Counted from the first letter of the stretch, positions 1 through 8,329 are shown. The stretch is 64,000 nt of DNA from CAWGHZ01 sp963822575 (GCA_963822575.1 CAWGHZ010000007.1:1116001-1180000), one strand, 5' to 3'. Notes: generated by a model not told the origin, from the letters alone. Translations and numbers: made by a program.

Positions 1-122
1 ACGTCGACCTGGCGAGCGAATTCGTCAATATCATCCTGGCCCAGCGCGCCTACGAGGCCGGCCTCAAGGTGCTGCAGGCGCGCGACCAGGTGCTCGGCAC
101 GACCATCGACGCGCGGTCCTGA
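1..122 (+). CDS. Flagellar rod/hook protein, C-terminal end (partial)
   Basis: The first codon readable in frame is at base 3. The last 39 residues include the motif LASEFVNIILAQRAYEAG followed by a short amphipathic tail, which is the C-terminal domain shared by flagellar rod and hook proteins (FlgE, FlgF, FlgG type). That domain forms the coiled-coil core of the axial structure outside the cytoplasmic membrane. The start lies outside the window, so the exact family member cannot be named. It converges on the molybdenum-related operon, with a strong hairpin between them. Confidence 0.75.
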   Translation, partial: VDLASEFVNIILAQRAYEAGLKVLQARDQVLGTTIDARS

Positions 123-150
123 GCCCTCGGTCCCTGGGTTCCCCGCGGAC

Positions 151-187
151 GGACGGCCGCCGATCGTCCCCCCGTCGGCGGCCGTTC
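151..187. terminator. Hairpin between convergent genes
   Basis: An 11-bp perfect stem (153-163 with 175-185), extended by a G-U and a G-C pair, encloses an 11-base C-rich loop. It lies in the 69-bp gap between the flagellar gene ending at 122 and the MobA-like gene ending at 192. The T-run is weak on both strands. The position fits a bidirectional terminator, but this is inferred from structure only. Confidence 0.6.
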
Positions 188-191
188 CGAT

Positions 192-1823
192 TCAGGCCTC
201 GCGGTTCCGGCGGCGGGCGAGATGGGCGGCCAGTGCCTCGGGCGTGTCCAAATCCTCGAGCACCGCCGTGTCGGCCATCGCGACCTCGCAGATCTCGTCG
301 GCATGGGCGCCGATCAAATGCCGCGCGCCCACGTCGCCCGCCACCTCGCGCATCTCGGCGAAGTAGCGCCGGGCCCACAGCACCGGGTTGCCGCGCTTGC
401 CGTTGAAGGTGGGGACGCAGATGGTCTTGCCGCCGGCTGGATCGAAGGCGGCGATCAGCCGGTCGATGTGCCCGGTCGCGACCGACGGCATGTCGCCCAG
501 AAGGACGACGACCCCGTCGATGTCGGCGGGCAGGGCGTCGAGCCCGGCGCGCAGGGAGCCGGACAGCCCCTCGACGTAAAGCGGGTTGTGCGCAAAGGTC
601 ACGTCGCGACCGGCCAGCGCCGCGCGCACCCGCTCCGGCTCATGGCCGGTCACCACGACGACCGGCCGCGCGGCGGAGGCAAGGGCAGCGTCGACGGCGT
701 GCGCTACCATCGGCCGGCCGTCGACCTCGGCCAGCAGCTTATTCACCGGCCCCATGCGGCGCGACTGGCCGGCGGCCAGCACCAGTGCGGCGACGCGTGG
801 CTTGCGGGGCGGCGTCTCGGGTACGCTGGCGCGCGGCACGGGACGGCCGGGGATTTCCTTGAGGAGCCCGCCGACGCCCATCCGCGCGACGTCCAGCGGC
901 GTCACGTCGAGCCCGGCGGCCAAGCGCTGCAGCACCTTATCGAACCCGTGCGGGCGCGGCGAGCGGGCGGAGCCCGGCAGGCCCATGACGTGGGTGCGGC
1001 CGAGCCGGGCAAACAGCGTCAGGTGGCCGGGGTCGACCGGCATGCCGAGGTGGTCGACTGTTCCGCCCGCCTGCGCGACCGACATCGGCACCACGTCGCG
1101 CCGGTCGACGATCGCCGACGAGCCGAGCACCAGGATCACGTCGCAACCGGCCGCGAGGTCGCGCAGTGCCTCGGCGACCGGGCCGGTCTCGTGCGCGGTG
1201 CGGATCTCGCGGTCGAGCGTGGCGCCGAGGAGGGCGAGACGGCGGCGGGTCACCTCGACCGCCTTGTCGAGCAGAGAGTCCTTGTCGCCCGGCTGGCGGG
1301 TCTGGAGGAGCCCGGCGCGCATCGGGTGGTAGGCGGCGAGGCGCACGGGCGCGCCGGCCTCGGCAGCGATCAGGGCGACGGTTTCGATCACCGTCTCGGG
1401 AATCGCGAAGGTGACGATCTTGACCGTGGCGACGATCTGGCCGGTTTCGACCGCCTCGAACGGCATCACGGTCGCGAGCGTCGCTGCCTCGTGCACCACA
1501 TTGATGCGATCGATCCGGGCGGGGTCGAGAACCGCGACCCCCGCCGCGGCCGCCACCAGGTTGCAGCGCCCGGTGAAGGGCTGCGACGCCGTGAGGTTCT
1601 CGCCCGCGACCGCCCGAGCGATTTGCAGTGCCGCCGCATCCTCGCCCACGTCGCCCGGCTCGAGCCGGGCGGCGGCGACCGAACCGACCCCGGCCGCGTC
1701 CAATGCCGCCACGTCCTTGGCGTCCAGCACGCGGCCCTTCTTCAGCACCAGCCGCCCGCGCCGCAGCGTGTGGACCAGGATCGCCCCTTCGGCTTCGACG
1801 AGGGGCGTGTCGCCGAACTTCAC
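192..1823 (-). CDS. Molybdopterin-binding / MobA-like nucleotidyltransferase fusion
   Basis: A 543-residue two-domain protein. The N-terminal half ends in a MoCF/MoeA-type molybdopterin-binding domain (GSSAIVDRRDVVP near residue 245). The C-terminal ~200 residues are a MobA/MocA-like NTP transferase beginning VLAAGQSRRMG..NK, the nucleotide-binding signature. Proteins of this design are placed in Mo-cofactor maturation, probably adding CMP to the cofactor for xanthine-dehydrogenase-family enzymes. I chose the GTG start at 1821-1823 because it overlaps the stop of the upstream XdhC gene in a GTGA arrangement. The open frame continues to 2153, but that upstream part is Arg-rich and overlaps XdhC. 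It is the last gene of the cox-type operon. Confidence 0.85.
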   Translation of the reverse strand: MKFGDTPLVEAEGAILVHTLRRGRLVLKKGRVLDAKDVAALDAAGVGSVAAARLEPGDVGEDAAALQIARAVAGENLTASQPFTGRCNLVAAAAGVAVLDPARIDRINVVHEAATLATVMPFEAVETGQIVATVKIVTFAIPETVIETVALIAAEAGAPVRLAAYHPMRAGLLQTRQPGDKDSLLDKAVEVTRRRLALLGATLDREIRTAHETGPVAEALRDLAAGCDVILVLGSSAIVDRRDVVPMSVAQAGGTVDHLGMPVDPGHLTLFARLGRTHVMGLPGSARSPRPHGFDKVLQRLAAGLDVTPLDVARMGVGGLLKEIPGRPVPRASVPETPPRKPRVAALVLAAGQSRRMGPVNKLLAEVDGRPMVAHAVDAALASAARPVVVVTGHEPERVRAALAGRDVTFAHNPLYVEGLSGSLRAGLDALPADIDGVVVLLGDMPSVATGHIDRLIAAFDPAGGKTICVPTFNGKRGNPVLWARRYFAEMREVAGDVGARHLIGAHADEICEVAMADTAVLEDLDTPEALAAHLARRRNREA

Positions 1824-2530
1824 GCTGCGGCGACCCTTTCCTCCGCCTTGTGGTGGAGGACATTGATGATCTGGGCAAGGATCGCGACGGCGATCTCGGC
1901 CGGCGAGACGGCGTCGATGTCGAGCCCGACGGGCGCGTGAATGCGCGCGATCTCCGCCTCGCCGAGCCCCGCTTCGATCAGGCGCTGGACGCGCGTGGCG
2001 TGCGTGCGGCGGCTGCCGAGCGAGCCGACATAGAACGCGTCGGACTTGAGCGCGATCATCAGCGCCGGATCGTCGAGCTTGGGATCGTGGGTGAGGGTGA
2101 CGATTGCCGTGCGCCGGTCGGGCCCGACCGATTTGAGCCCGTCGTCGGGCCATTCGTCGACCAGCCGGACGCCCGGGAAGCGCGCGTCGGTGGCGAAGGA
2201 GGCGCGCGGGTCGATCACGATCACCTCGTACCCGGTGATGGCGGCAAGGCGCGACAAAGGCTGCGCGATGTGCACCGCGCCGACGATGACGAGGCGGAGC
2301 GGCGGGTTGAAGACGTCGATGAACCAGCGCGCCCCCTCCATCTCCACGGTCTGGCTGTCGTTGTCCTGCAGCGCGTGGCGGGCCGCGGTGACAAGGGCAG
2401 GGGGGAGGCCTTCGACCGCGCCCTCGGGATAGACCAGCGCCTGGGCGCCGGTGTCGAGCTGGGTGACCAGCGCGAGCGGCCGCTTGGCGGCGCGCTCGGC
2501 GATCACCCGGTCGAGGATCGCGCGATCCAT
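1820..2530 (-). CDS. XdhC/CoxI family protein, Rossmann (C-terminal) domain
   Basis: 236 residues. It contains the Rossmann-like XdhC_C domain (LVIVGAVHIAQPL, then VIDPR and YVGSLGSRRTH). XdhC-family proteins bind molybdenum cofactor and hand it, usually sulfurated, to Mo hydroxylases. Most family members carry both XdhC domains in one chain. Here the N-terminal domain is a separate gene that ends 3 bp upstream, so the two products probably act together. The stop overlaps the GTG of the MobA-like gene, indicating translational coupling. Confidence 0.88.
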   Translation of the reverse strand: MDRAILDRVIAERAAKRPLALVTQLDTGAQALVYPEGAVEGLPPALVTAARHALQDNDSQTVEMEGARWFIDVFNPPLRLVIVGAVHIAQPLSRLAAITGYEVIVIDPRASFATDARFPGVRLVDEWPDDGLKSVGPDRRTAIVTLTHDPKLDDPALMIALKSDAFYVGSLGSRRTHATRVQRLIEAGLGEAEIARIHAPVGLDIDAVSPAEIAVAILAQIINVLHHKAEERVAAA

Positions 2531-2533
2531 CGC

Positions 2534-2887
2534 TCAGTCCACGCGCTCGACATAGACCTGGACGCGCCCGCCGCAGGCGAGCCCGACCTCCCAGGCCTGC
2601 TCGTTGGTCACGCCGAAATCGAGCAGCCGCGGCTTGCCGTCCTTGATGGCGTCGAGCGCTTCCATCACCACGGCGCCCTCGATGCAGCCGCCGGAGACCG
2701 AGCCGATGAACTCGCCCTTGTCGTCGACCACGAGGCGCGAGCCTTCCGGCCGCGGCGAGGAGCCCCAGGTCTTCACGACCGTCGCCATCGCGACCTTGCG
2801 CCCCTGGTCGCGCCAGGCGGCCGCCTCGGCCAGCACGTCGGCATCGCCTGTCTGCCGGGCTGTCTCGATCACATCTGCTTGACCCAT
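2534..2887 (-). CDS. XdhC/CoxI family protein, N-terminal domain only
   Basis: 117 residues containing the XdhC_CoxI motif: a GSSPRPEGSRLVV stretch followed by GSVSGGCIEGAV, the conserved Gly-Cys loop linked to Mo-cofactor binding. The ATG at 2885-2887 lies inside the 3' end of coxE (19-bp overlap) and is preceded by a GAGGGAG ribosome-binding site. It is partner to the Rossmann-domain gene immediately downstream. A split XdhC is known from cox-type clusters, so this is not evidence of damage. Confidence 0.85.
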   Translation of the reverse strand: MGQADVIETARQTGDADVLAEAAAWRDQGRKVAMATVVKTWGSSPRPEGSRLVVDDKGEFIGSVSGGCIEGAVVMEALDAIKDGKPRLLDFGVTNEQAWEVGLACGGRVQVYVERVD

Positions 2888-3684
2888 TCCGATGCTCCCT
2901 CCAGACGGCGCCCCGCCGGGCGGTTCAGCGCCGCGATGAGCTGTTCCAGGCTTTCAAGATTGTGGACCGGCTTGAATTCGTCAACATGAGGAAGAATGGC
3001 CTGGATTCCCTGGGATTTCGGCTGGAACCCCTCGAACCGGAGCAGGGGGTTGAGCCAGATCAGCCGGCGGCAGGATTTGTGCAGCCGCTCCATCTCCAGC
3101 TTGAGGCCGCGCCCGGCGTCGCGATCGAGCCCGTCCGAGATCAGCAGCACCACCGCGCCCTGGCCGAGCACGCGCCGCGCCCAGTCGACGTTGAAATCGT
3201 GCAGGCACGCCCCGATGCGCGTGCCGCCCGACCAGTCCTCGGCCGCCTCGGCGACCTTGGCGAGCGCCATGTCGACGTCGCGCTCGCGCAGGTGGCGGGT
3301 GATGTTGGTGAGGCGCGTGCCGAACAGGAAGGTGTGTACCCGGGCGCGGTCGTTCGTCATGGCATGCATGAAATGCAGCAGCATGCGCGAATACCGGCTC
3401 ATCGAGCCCGAGATGTCGCAAATGATGACCAAAGGAGGCGGGCGGTGGGTGCGCCGGCGCCATTTCAGCGGGATGGTCGCGCCGCCGGAGCGCAGCGCGG
3501 CACGCATGGTCGCGCGCATGTCGACGCGGGCGCGGCGCGGGTCGGGGCGGAAGCGGCGCTGCGGCACCTCGGGGATCGGCAGGCGCATGCGCGCGATCTG
3601 CTGCTTGGCGCGCGCGATCTCCGCCGCCGTCATCTCCTCGAAATCCATGGTCTGGAGCATCTCGCGCGAAGACGCGGTCATCAC
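2869..3684 (-). CDS. coxE: CoxE-like VWA protein, C-terminal part (frame-split)
   Basis: 271 residues with a von Willebrand A domain. The MIDAS motif is CDISGSMSRYS, and SGGTRIG and LISDG follow. CoxE works with the MoxR ATPase CoxD in maturing the Mo/Cu centre of CO dehydrogenase-type enzymes. Families show one protein of about 400 residues; here the frame runs upstream past the putative GTG start as EEEEVEYDAV, the normal linker, while the N-terminal half sits in another frame. The join is in a purine-rich tract (3700-3728). Either one base is missing, a -1 frameshift occurs, or translation restarts at the GTGA overlap. Confidence 0.85.
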   Translation of the reverse strand: MMTASSREMLQTMDFEEMTAAEIARAKQQIARMRLPIPEVPQRRFRPDPRRARVDMRATMRAALRSGGATIPLKWRRRTHRPPPLVIICDISGSMSRYSRMLLHFMHAMTNDRARVHTFLFGTRLTNITRHLRERDVDMALAKVAEAAEDWSGGTRIGACLHDFNVDWARRVLGQGAVVLLISDGLDRDAGRGLKLEMERLHKSCRRLIWLNPLLRFEGFQPKSQGIQAILPHVDEFKPVHNLESLEQLIAALNRPAGRRLEGASEWVKQM

Positions 3685-4151
3685 CGCGTCGTACTCGACC
3701 TCCTCCTCTTCCTTCTCTCCTCCTCCTTGCCCTGGCCTTCGCCTTCCCCTTCGCCCTCGGGTTCCTCGGGCCGGAACGCGTCCTGGATGCGGCGGAGGGG
3801 CGGCTCCTCCGGCTCGGCCATGCCGGGCTCGAGATCGGGCATCGCCATGCCCATCAGCCGCTCCAGGATCTTGGGATCGCGCCAGAAGATATGGAATGCC
3901 TGGTCGAACAGTTCGTGCTGGTCGCGCCGGTTGACCAGCACGGCGTGCAGCGCCCAGTAGAAATCCGTGCGGTTGGTGACGCCGACCGCGGTGATCGCGT
4001 TCACGGCGTCGAGCACCTTGCCCGGACCGATGGGCATGCCGGCCGCCCGCAGCGCGCGGGCGAAATGCATCAGATTGACGACCAGCTTGGATTCGCGCGG
4101 AGCGTCGTCGGCCTGGTCTCGCGCGGGGGCCTGCCCGTTGCCGCCGGTCAT
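3681..4151 (-). CDS. coxE: CoxE-like protein, N-terminal part (frame-split)
   Basis: 156 residues. The N-terminal helical region typical of CoxE is clear (NLMHFARALRAAGMPIGPGK, then FYWALHAVLVNRRDQHELFDQAF). After a GEGEGEG run it turns into an Arg-rich tail and stops. That tail is read in the wrong frame relative to family members. Together with the downstream open frame it rebuilds one full-length CoxE of about 428 residues. Starts 13 bp after the coxD stop. Confidence 0.8.
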   Translation of the reverse strand: MTGGNGQAPARDQADDAPRESKLVVNLMHFARALRAAGMPIGPGKVLDAVNAITAVGVTNRTDFYWALHAVLVNRRDQHELFDQAFHIFWRDPKILERLMGMAMPDLEPGMAEPEEPPLRRIQDAFRPEEPEGEGEGEGQGKEEERRKRRRSSTTR

Positions 4152-4164
4152 GGCGCGCGCGCCC

Positions 4165-5085
4165 TCATCCGCCGGCGGCGAGGTCCGTCTTGACCTGCTG
4201 GAGGAGGCGCGCGGCCTCCGAGCCGTGGATCTTCTCGATGTCGTCCTGGTACTTGAGGAGGACGCCGAGCGTCTGGTTGATCGTCGCCGGGTCGAGGTCG
4301 AGCTTGTCGAGCTGGATCAGCGCGTTGGTCCAGTCGATCGTCTCGGCGACGCCGGGAAGCTTGAACAGATCCATGGTGCGCAGCTTCTGCACGAAGCCCA
4401 CCACCTGCCTGGCGAGCCCCTCGGCGGCGCCCGGCGCACGCACCCTGAGGATTTCCAACTCGCGCTTCGAGTTCGGATAGTCGACCCAGAAGTAGAAGCA
4501 GCGCCGCTTCAGCGCGTCGTGTATCTCGCGTGTGCGGTTCGACGTGATCACCACGATCGGCGGCTCCTTGGCCTTGATCGTGCCGATCTCGGGGATGGTG
4601 ACCTGGAAGTCGGACAGAACTTCCAGGAGAAACGCCTCGAACGGCTCGTCGGTGCGGTCGAGCTCGTCGATCAGGAGCACTGGCGCCTTGCCCGACACGT
4701 CGGGCTCCAGCGCCTGCAGAAGCGGGCGCTTGATGAGGAACCGCTCGTTGAAGATGTCGTCCTCGAGCGAGGTGCGGTCGCGCGTGCCCTCGGCTTCGGC
4801 GATGCGGATCTCGATCATCTGCGCCGAGTAGTTCCACTCGTAGACGGCGGATGACACGTCGAGCCCCTCGTAGCACTGCAGCCGGATCAGGCGGCGGCCG
4901 AGCGTCTCGGACAGCACCTTGCCGATCTCGGTCTTGCCGGTGCCGGCCTCGCCCTCGAGGAACAGCGGCCGGCCCATGGAAAGCGCGAGGTAGAGCGCGG
5001 TCGCGAGCGAGCGGTCGGCGACGTAGTTGCCGGCGCGCAACAACTCGAGCGTGGCATCGACGTTATCGGGAACCGGCTGGGTCAT
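4165..5085 (-). CDS. coxD: MoxR-family AAA+ ATPase CoxD
   Basis: 306 residues. Walker A is GEAGTGKT at residues 45-52 and Walker B is LLIDELDR, followed by a sensor-1 VITSN motif. MoxR ATPases pair with VWA proteins such as CoxE as chaperones. In the carboxydotroph Afipia (Oligotropha), CoxD is needed to assemble the [CuSMoO2] cluster of CO dehydrogenase. The gene lies between coxM and coxE on the same strand, the canonical position for this pair. Length is normal for the family. Confidence 0.92.
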   Translation of the reverse strand: MTQPVPDNVDATLELLRAGNYVADRSLATALYLALSMGRPLFLEGEAGTGKTEIGKVLSETLGRRLIRLQCYEGLDVSSAVYEWNYSAQMIEIRIAEAEGTRDRTSLEDDIFNERFLIKRPLLQALEPDVSGKAPVLLIDELDRTDEPFEAFLLEVLSDFQVTIPEIGTIKAKEPPIVVITSNRTREIHDALKRRCFYFWVDYPNSKRELEILRVRAPGAAEGLARQVVGFVQKLRTMDLFKLPGVAETIDWTNALIQLDKLDLDPATINQTLGVLLKYQDDIEKIHGSEAARLLQQVKTDLAAGG

Positions 5086-5104
5086 CGTCCCTTCGCTAGC
5101 AGTA

Positions 5105-5127
5105 GGGGCGGGTCATGGACCCGCCCC
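5105..5127. repeat. Perfect GC-rich palindrome between coxM and coxD
   Basis: GGGGCGGGTC (5105-5114) pairs perfectly with GACCCGCCCC (5118-5127) across a 3-base loop. A shorter relative is at 22462-22479. The element sits in the 91-bp gap between coxM and coxD, so it could act as an mRNA-processing or attenuation hairpin. Short palindromes of this type are dispersed in many alphaproteobacterial genomes. Confidence 0.7.
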
Positions 5128-5176
5128 TCGATGTCTTGCCCCCTATATGGACGGGGGAACCGGCCGCGGCAACCGC

Positions 5177-5974
5177 CTAGCCGTTGGCCTCGGCGACGGC
5201 GCGCCGTGCCATCACGCCCACCAGATGGGCGCGATACTCGTCCGAGGCGTGGATGTCGGCATTCAGCCCGTCGGCCTTCTGGACAATCTTCTCGATCGCC
5301 GAGGGATCGAACTTGGCGGCGAGCGCCTTCTCCATCTCCGCCTGGCGGAACACCACCGGGCCCGCGCCGGTGACCGCCACGCGCACCTCGTTGCCCGTCT
5401 TGGAGACGAACACGCCGACGATGGCGTAGCGCGAGGCCGGGTTCGGGAACTTCATGTAGGACGCCTTGTCCGGCACCGGGAACTCGACCTTGGTGACCAT
5501 CTCGCCCTGGGCGAGCGCGGTTTCGAACATGCCCTTGAAGAACTCGTCGCCCTTGATGGCGCGCTTATTGGTGTGGACCGTGGCGCCGAGCCCGACCACC
5601 GCAGACGGGTAGTCGGCCGCCGGGTCGTTGTTGGAGATCGACCCGCCGATCGTGCCGCGGTTGCGCACCGACGGATCGCCGATGCCGCCGGCGAGCTTGG
5701 CGAGCGCCGGGATCGCCTTCTTCACCTCGGCCGACGCGGCGACCACCGCATGCGGGGTCATCGCGCCGATGGTGACGGTCTTGCCCGAGACAGTGATGCC
5801 GACCAGATCGGGAATGCCCGCGAGATCGACCACGTCATTCAGCTTGGCGAGACGCTGCTTCAACGTCGGGATCAGGGTCATGCCGCCGGCGAGGAACTTG
5901 TTGTCCTCGGACGTGCCGACGGCCTTCACCGCCTCGTCGACCGACTTCGCCTTCTTGTAGTTCAGCTCGTACAT
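5177..5974 (-). CDS. coxM: FAD-binding medium subunit of a CO dehydrogenase-type Mo hydroxylase
   Basis: 265 residues. The FAD-binding AGGMTLIP loop (about residues 29-36) and the second flavin motif TIGGSISNNDPAADY are both present, followed by the CO_deh_flav_C domain. In these enzymes the medium subunit passes electrons between the 2Fe-2S subunit and the acceptor. The gene is 28 bp downstream of coxS. The matching Mo-binding large subunit is not next to it, so substrate (CO or another small molecule) cannot be inferred from this locus. Confidence 0.9.
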   Translation of the reverse strand: MYELNYKKAKSVDEAVKAVGTSEDNKFLAGGMTLIPTLKQRLAKLNDVVDLAGIPDLVGITVSGKTVTIGAMTPHAVVAASAEVKKAIPALAKLAGGIGDPSVRNRGTIGGSISNNDPAADYPSAVVGLGATVHTNKRAIKGDEFFKGMFETALAQGEMVTKVEFPVPDKASYMKFPNPASRYAIVGVFVSKTGNEVRVAVTGAGPVVFRQAEMEKALAAKFDPSAIEKIVQKADGLNADIHASDEYRAHLVGVMARRAVAEANG

Positions 5975-6002
5975 GGATCGTGTCTCCCCTGCGCCGAGGC
6001 GC

Positions 6003-6476
6003 TCAGCCCTTCATCACCGGATAGGCGGCGAGGATGGCTTTGACGATGTTGTGGTAGCCGGTGCAGCGGCACAGATTGCCTTCGAGCTCGTGGCGCACCG
6101 TCTTCTCGTCGAGCGAGTCCTTTTTGTGCCGGTCGACGATGCCGATCGCCGCCATCACCATGCCGGGCGTGCAAAAGCCGCACTGCAGCGCGTGGTTCTC
6201 GCGGAAGGCCTCCTGCATCGGGTGCAGCTTGCCATCCTTGGCAAGCCCTTCGATGGTGAGCACGTCGGCGCCCTCGGCCTGCATCGCGAGCACGGTGCAC
6301 GATTTCACGGGAAGCCCGTTCATGTACACGGTGCACGCGCCGCACTGGGTGGTGTCGCAACCCACGTGCGTGCCGGTCATTCCCAGCTTTTCCCGCAAAT
6401 ATTGCACGAGGAGCGTGCGCCCCTCGACGTCGGCCGAAACCTTCTTTCCGTTCACGGTCATGGATACGGCAGGCAT
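6003..6476 (-). CDS. coxS: 2Fe-2S small subunit of a CO dehydrogenase-type Mo hydroxylase
   Basis: 157 residues. A plant-type 2Fe-2S cluster is ligated by Cys40, 45, 48 and 60 (GCDTTQCGAC...SC). The C-terminal cluster uses Cys99, 102, 136 and 138 (CGFC...CRC). Both are intact. The ATG has a strong GAGGAGG ribosome-binding site 5 bases upstream. It is the first recognisable gene of the leftward cox operon. Usual gene orders are SLM or MSL, so the lack of coxL between coxS and coxM or upstream is notable. Confidence 0.93.
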   Translation of the reverse strand: MPAVSMTVNGKKVSADVEGRTLLVQYLREKLGMTGTHVGCDTTQCGACTVYMNGLPVKSCTVLAMQAEGADVLTIEGLAKDGKLHPMQEAFRENHALQCGFCTPGMVMAAIGIVDRHKKDSLDEKTVRHELEGNLCRCTGYHNIVKAILAAYPVMKG

Positions 6477-6860
6477 CCAATCCTCCTCGACCCTTGGGCT
6501 AGAGCACCCTGCCGCCCCGATGGGCGATGTTCAGAGTGCCGGCCAGCGCGCCATTGTTATCCGGACGCTGGGGGGCCGGCGTGGCGTCTCCCCCGTAGCG
6601 ATGCGCGAGTATCCCGCGGCCGGGCGGAGAGGTCAACCGCTTCGCGGCGGAATTTCTCGCGTGCGGCGCCGTTGTCTTCACTGGCTATCCACCCGAACAG
6701 AGAGCTCGGCGACGGGCGGTCTGCGCGACCGCAATCGTTCAGGGACACGCCACTGGCGCGGCGAACGCGACGACGGGAAACGTGTCGGCGCAGATCCCGA
6801 GGTGATGCGGGAGTACAAGCGCCGGATGACCCAAGCCTGCTATCCCGCCGCATACGCAAA
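6477..6860. other. Intergenic region upstream of coxS
   Basis: No open frame here resembles a gene on either strand; those present are Arg-rich products of GC bias. The segment must hold the leftward promoter of the cox operon, but I see no convincing -35/-10 pair or operator. It is flanked on the right by the terminator hairpin of the PEP-CTERM gene. Confidence 0.6.
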
Positions 6861-6881
6861 CGGCGGCCTGAAAGGCCGCCG
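6861..6881 (-). terminator. Terminator hairpin of the PEP-CTERM gene
   Basis: A perfect 9-bp GC stem (6861-6869 with 6873-6881) closes a 3-base loop. It lies 27 bases past the PEP-CTERM stop codon at 6909-6911. On the minus strand it is followed by a short TTT, so it is an intrinsic-type terminator with a weak U-tract. Confidence 0.65.
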
Positions 6882-6908
6882 CATTGCACGGAGAAGCCTG
6901 CGCAGGCT

Positions 6909-7685
6909 TCAAGCGCGCTGTCTGCGCCTGATGAAGCCGAACCCCGCGAGGCCGAAACCGAGGATGGCTAGGGTGGCAGGTTCCGGCGCCTCCCCTGGAG
7001 GCCAATGACCCCGGACTCCGTGAAGGGCGTGTCATTCTGACCGTTCCCGGGATCGGCCCAGCCCACGGCAAACGTCCGAGGAGAGCCCCTGGCGTGGATC
7101 GTGCAATGCGATATCGATCAGATCATTAGCTCCGAAGCCGCGAACAGCCCGACGCGTCGAGGCTGAATTCATAGAGACCGAAATTCGTGCCGTGAAGTTC
7201 AGCAGCGCAAGGTCGCAGTCCGTAAAGTTCGTGAAACTGTTGGAATTGTTCCCAGCCAAACCCAGCTTGCCATAAACTTCCTCGTTGGCGGTCATGAGAC
7301 CTTGGAAGCCCAGGGGCGTCACGCCGATCGAGGTGCCGGGGCCGGCCGGATTGCCCGCATAATCGTCAAAAAGCTTCGCCGAGGTGATGGGCGAACTCGT
7401 AAGTTTGCCCCCAGCCACGTCGTTAGGCACTGCTAGGATGAGCAACACTGTATCTTTGTCTTGTGCTCCGTTCGAGTTCTGGTAAAGGGATAACTTCAGC
7501 GGGGAAATGCTCCACGCGTTGACCTCGGTGCCGAACTTCTTGCAGCTCGAATCAGGGATCGCGCAGGCTGTACCCGCTCCCGAACCGACCATAATGATCG
7601 CGTGTGCGTCCGGAGCGGACATTAGCGCCAATGCCGCCGCTGCGACACCGACCGCAATGCCCCTGAAATTCCGAACCGTCGCCAT
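6909..7685 (-). pseudogene. PEP-CTERM sorting-signal protein, frame-disrupted
   Basis: The 5' part encodes a clear signal peptide (GIAVGVAAAALALMSAPDAHA) and a soluble domain. Its single open frame runs off into unrelated sequence and stops at 7032. Reading other frames recovers the rest: NFGLYEFSLDASG near 7150-7190, GANDLIDIALHDP near 7090-7130, FAVGWADPGNGQNDTPF near 7025-7070, and the sorting signal APEPATLAILGFGLAGFGF with IRRRQRA, ending at 6909. At least four single-base frame changes are therefore needed. The PEP-CTERM signal directs export and exosortase processing in EPS-producing bacteria; no exosortase is in the window. The ribosome-binding site AGGAATAG precedes the ATG at 7685. 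Sequencing indels are a likely cause. Confidence 0.75.
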
Positions 7686-7914
7686 GGTCTATTCCTGCGA
7701 GACATTCGAGCGCCGACAGAGGCACTCCATCACGCAGATTAATGCAAGAATCATGCCAGTTCCAAGGAGTCGTGAGATTTCCGTGGGTTAACTCAAAGCA
7801 CACCGTCACTGGAACGGACGATTGTAAAGAATTCCGACGGTTTCGACGGAATCGGGCCGAAAACCTGTAAATTCTCCCGACACCTTGGTGACCAGGTGCT
7901 CGCGGGAAGGCCGG

Positions 7915-8326
7915 TCAGCCGACCGGCATCCGCGAACTGCCGCTAAGGGTAAAGCTGCCGAGCGGGACAAAGGGCAGGATGCTGCTGAACGGGGTTGAGG
8001 TCGTCACGGTGACGAAATTCACTCCGTTCGCGGTGTCGTAGGTGACGGTGACCGTGACGGCGTCGGCGCTGACGGTCGGCACTTGTGCGGCTGCCACGCC
8101 CTGGATCTGGCTAGACGACGCAGCGGGGTTCGCCAGCGCATAGCGGGCGGCCTGTTCGGCACTATATTCCAGCGCGTTGTTTGTCCATAAGAACTCGGCT
8201 GAATTCCACCAGCCCGAATGCGAAAAGGAGAAAGATGGGCAGCGTCAAGCCGAACTCAACCGCGGTGGCGCCCGAGCGGTCGCGCAGGGCCCGGGCGAGG
8301 CGGATCAATGGTCGGAACCCCGGCAT
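7915..8326 (-). pseudogene. TadE-like pilus-assembly protein with one frameshift
   Basis: The ATG at 8324-8326 opens a TadE-like N-terminus (RSGATAVEFGLTLPIFLLFA, then GLVEFSRVL) with its single membrane segment. The frame then hits a stop about 60 residues in. One extra base near 8188 explains it: the next frame continues WTNNALEYSAEQAARYALA and runs to the TGA at 7915-7917. The repaired protein is about 136 residues, the normal size. It is the third of three TadE/G-like genes in a row, 3 bp after the previous one. Confidence 0.75.
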
Positions 8327-8329
8327 CGG

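Noticed and set aside
222..1940. 572-residue plus-strand open frame
   Set aside because: Opposite the MobA-like gene, rich in His, Arg, Gly and Asp with no recognisable domain. Same bias artefact.
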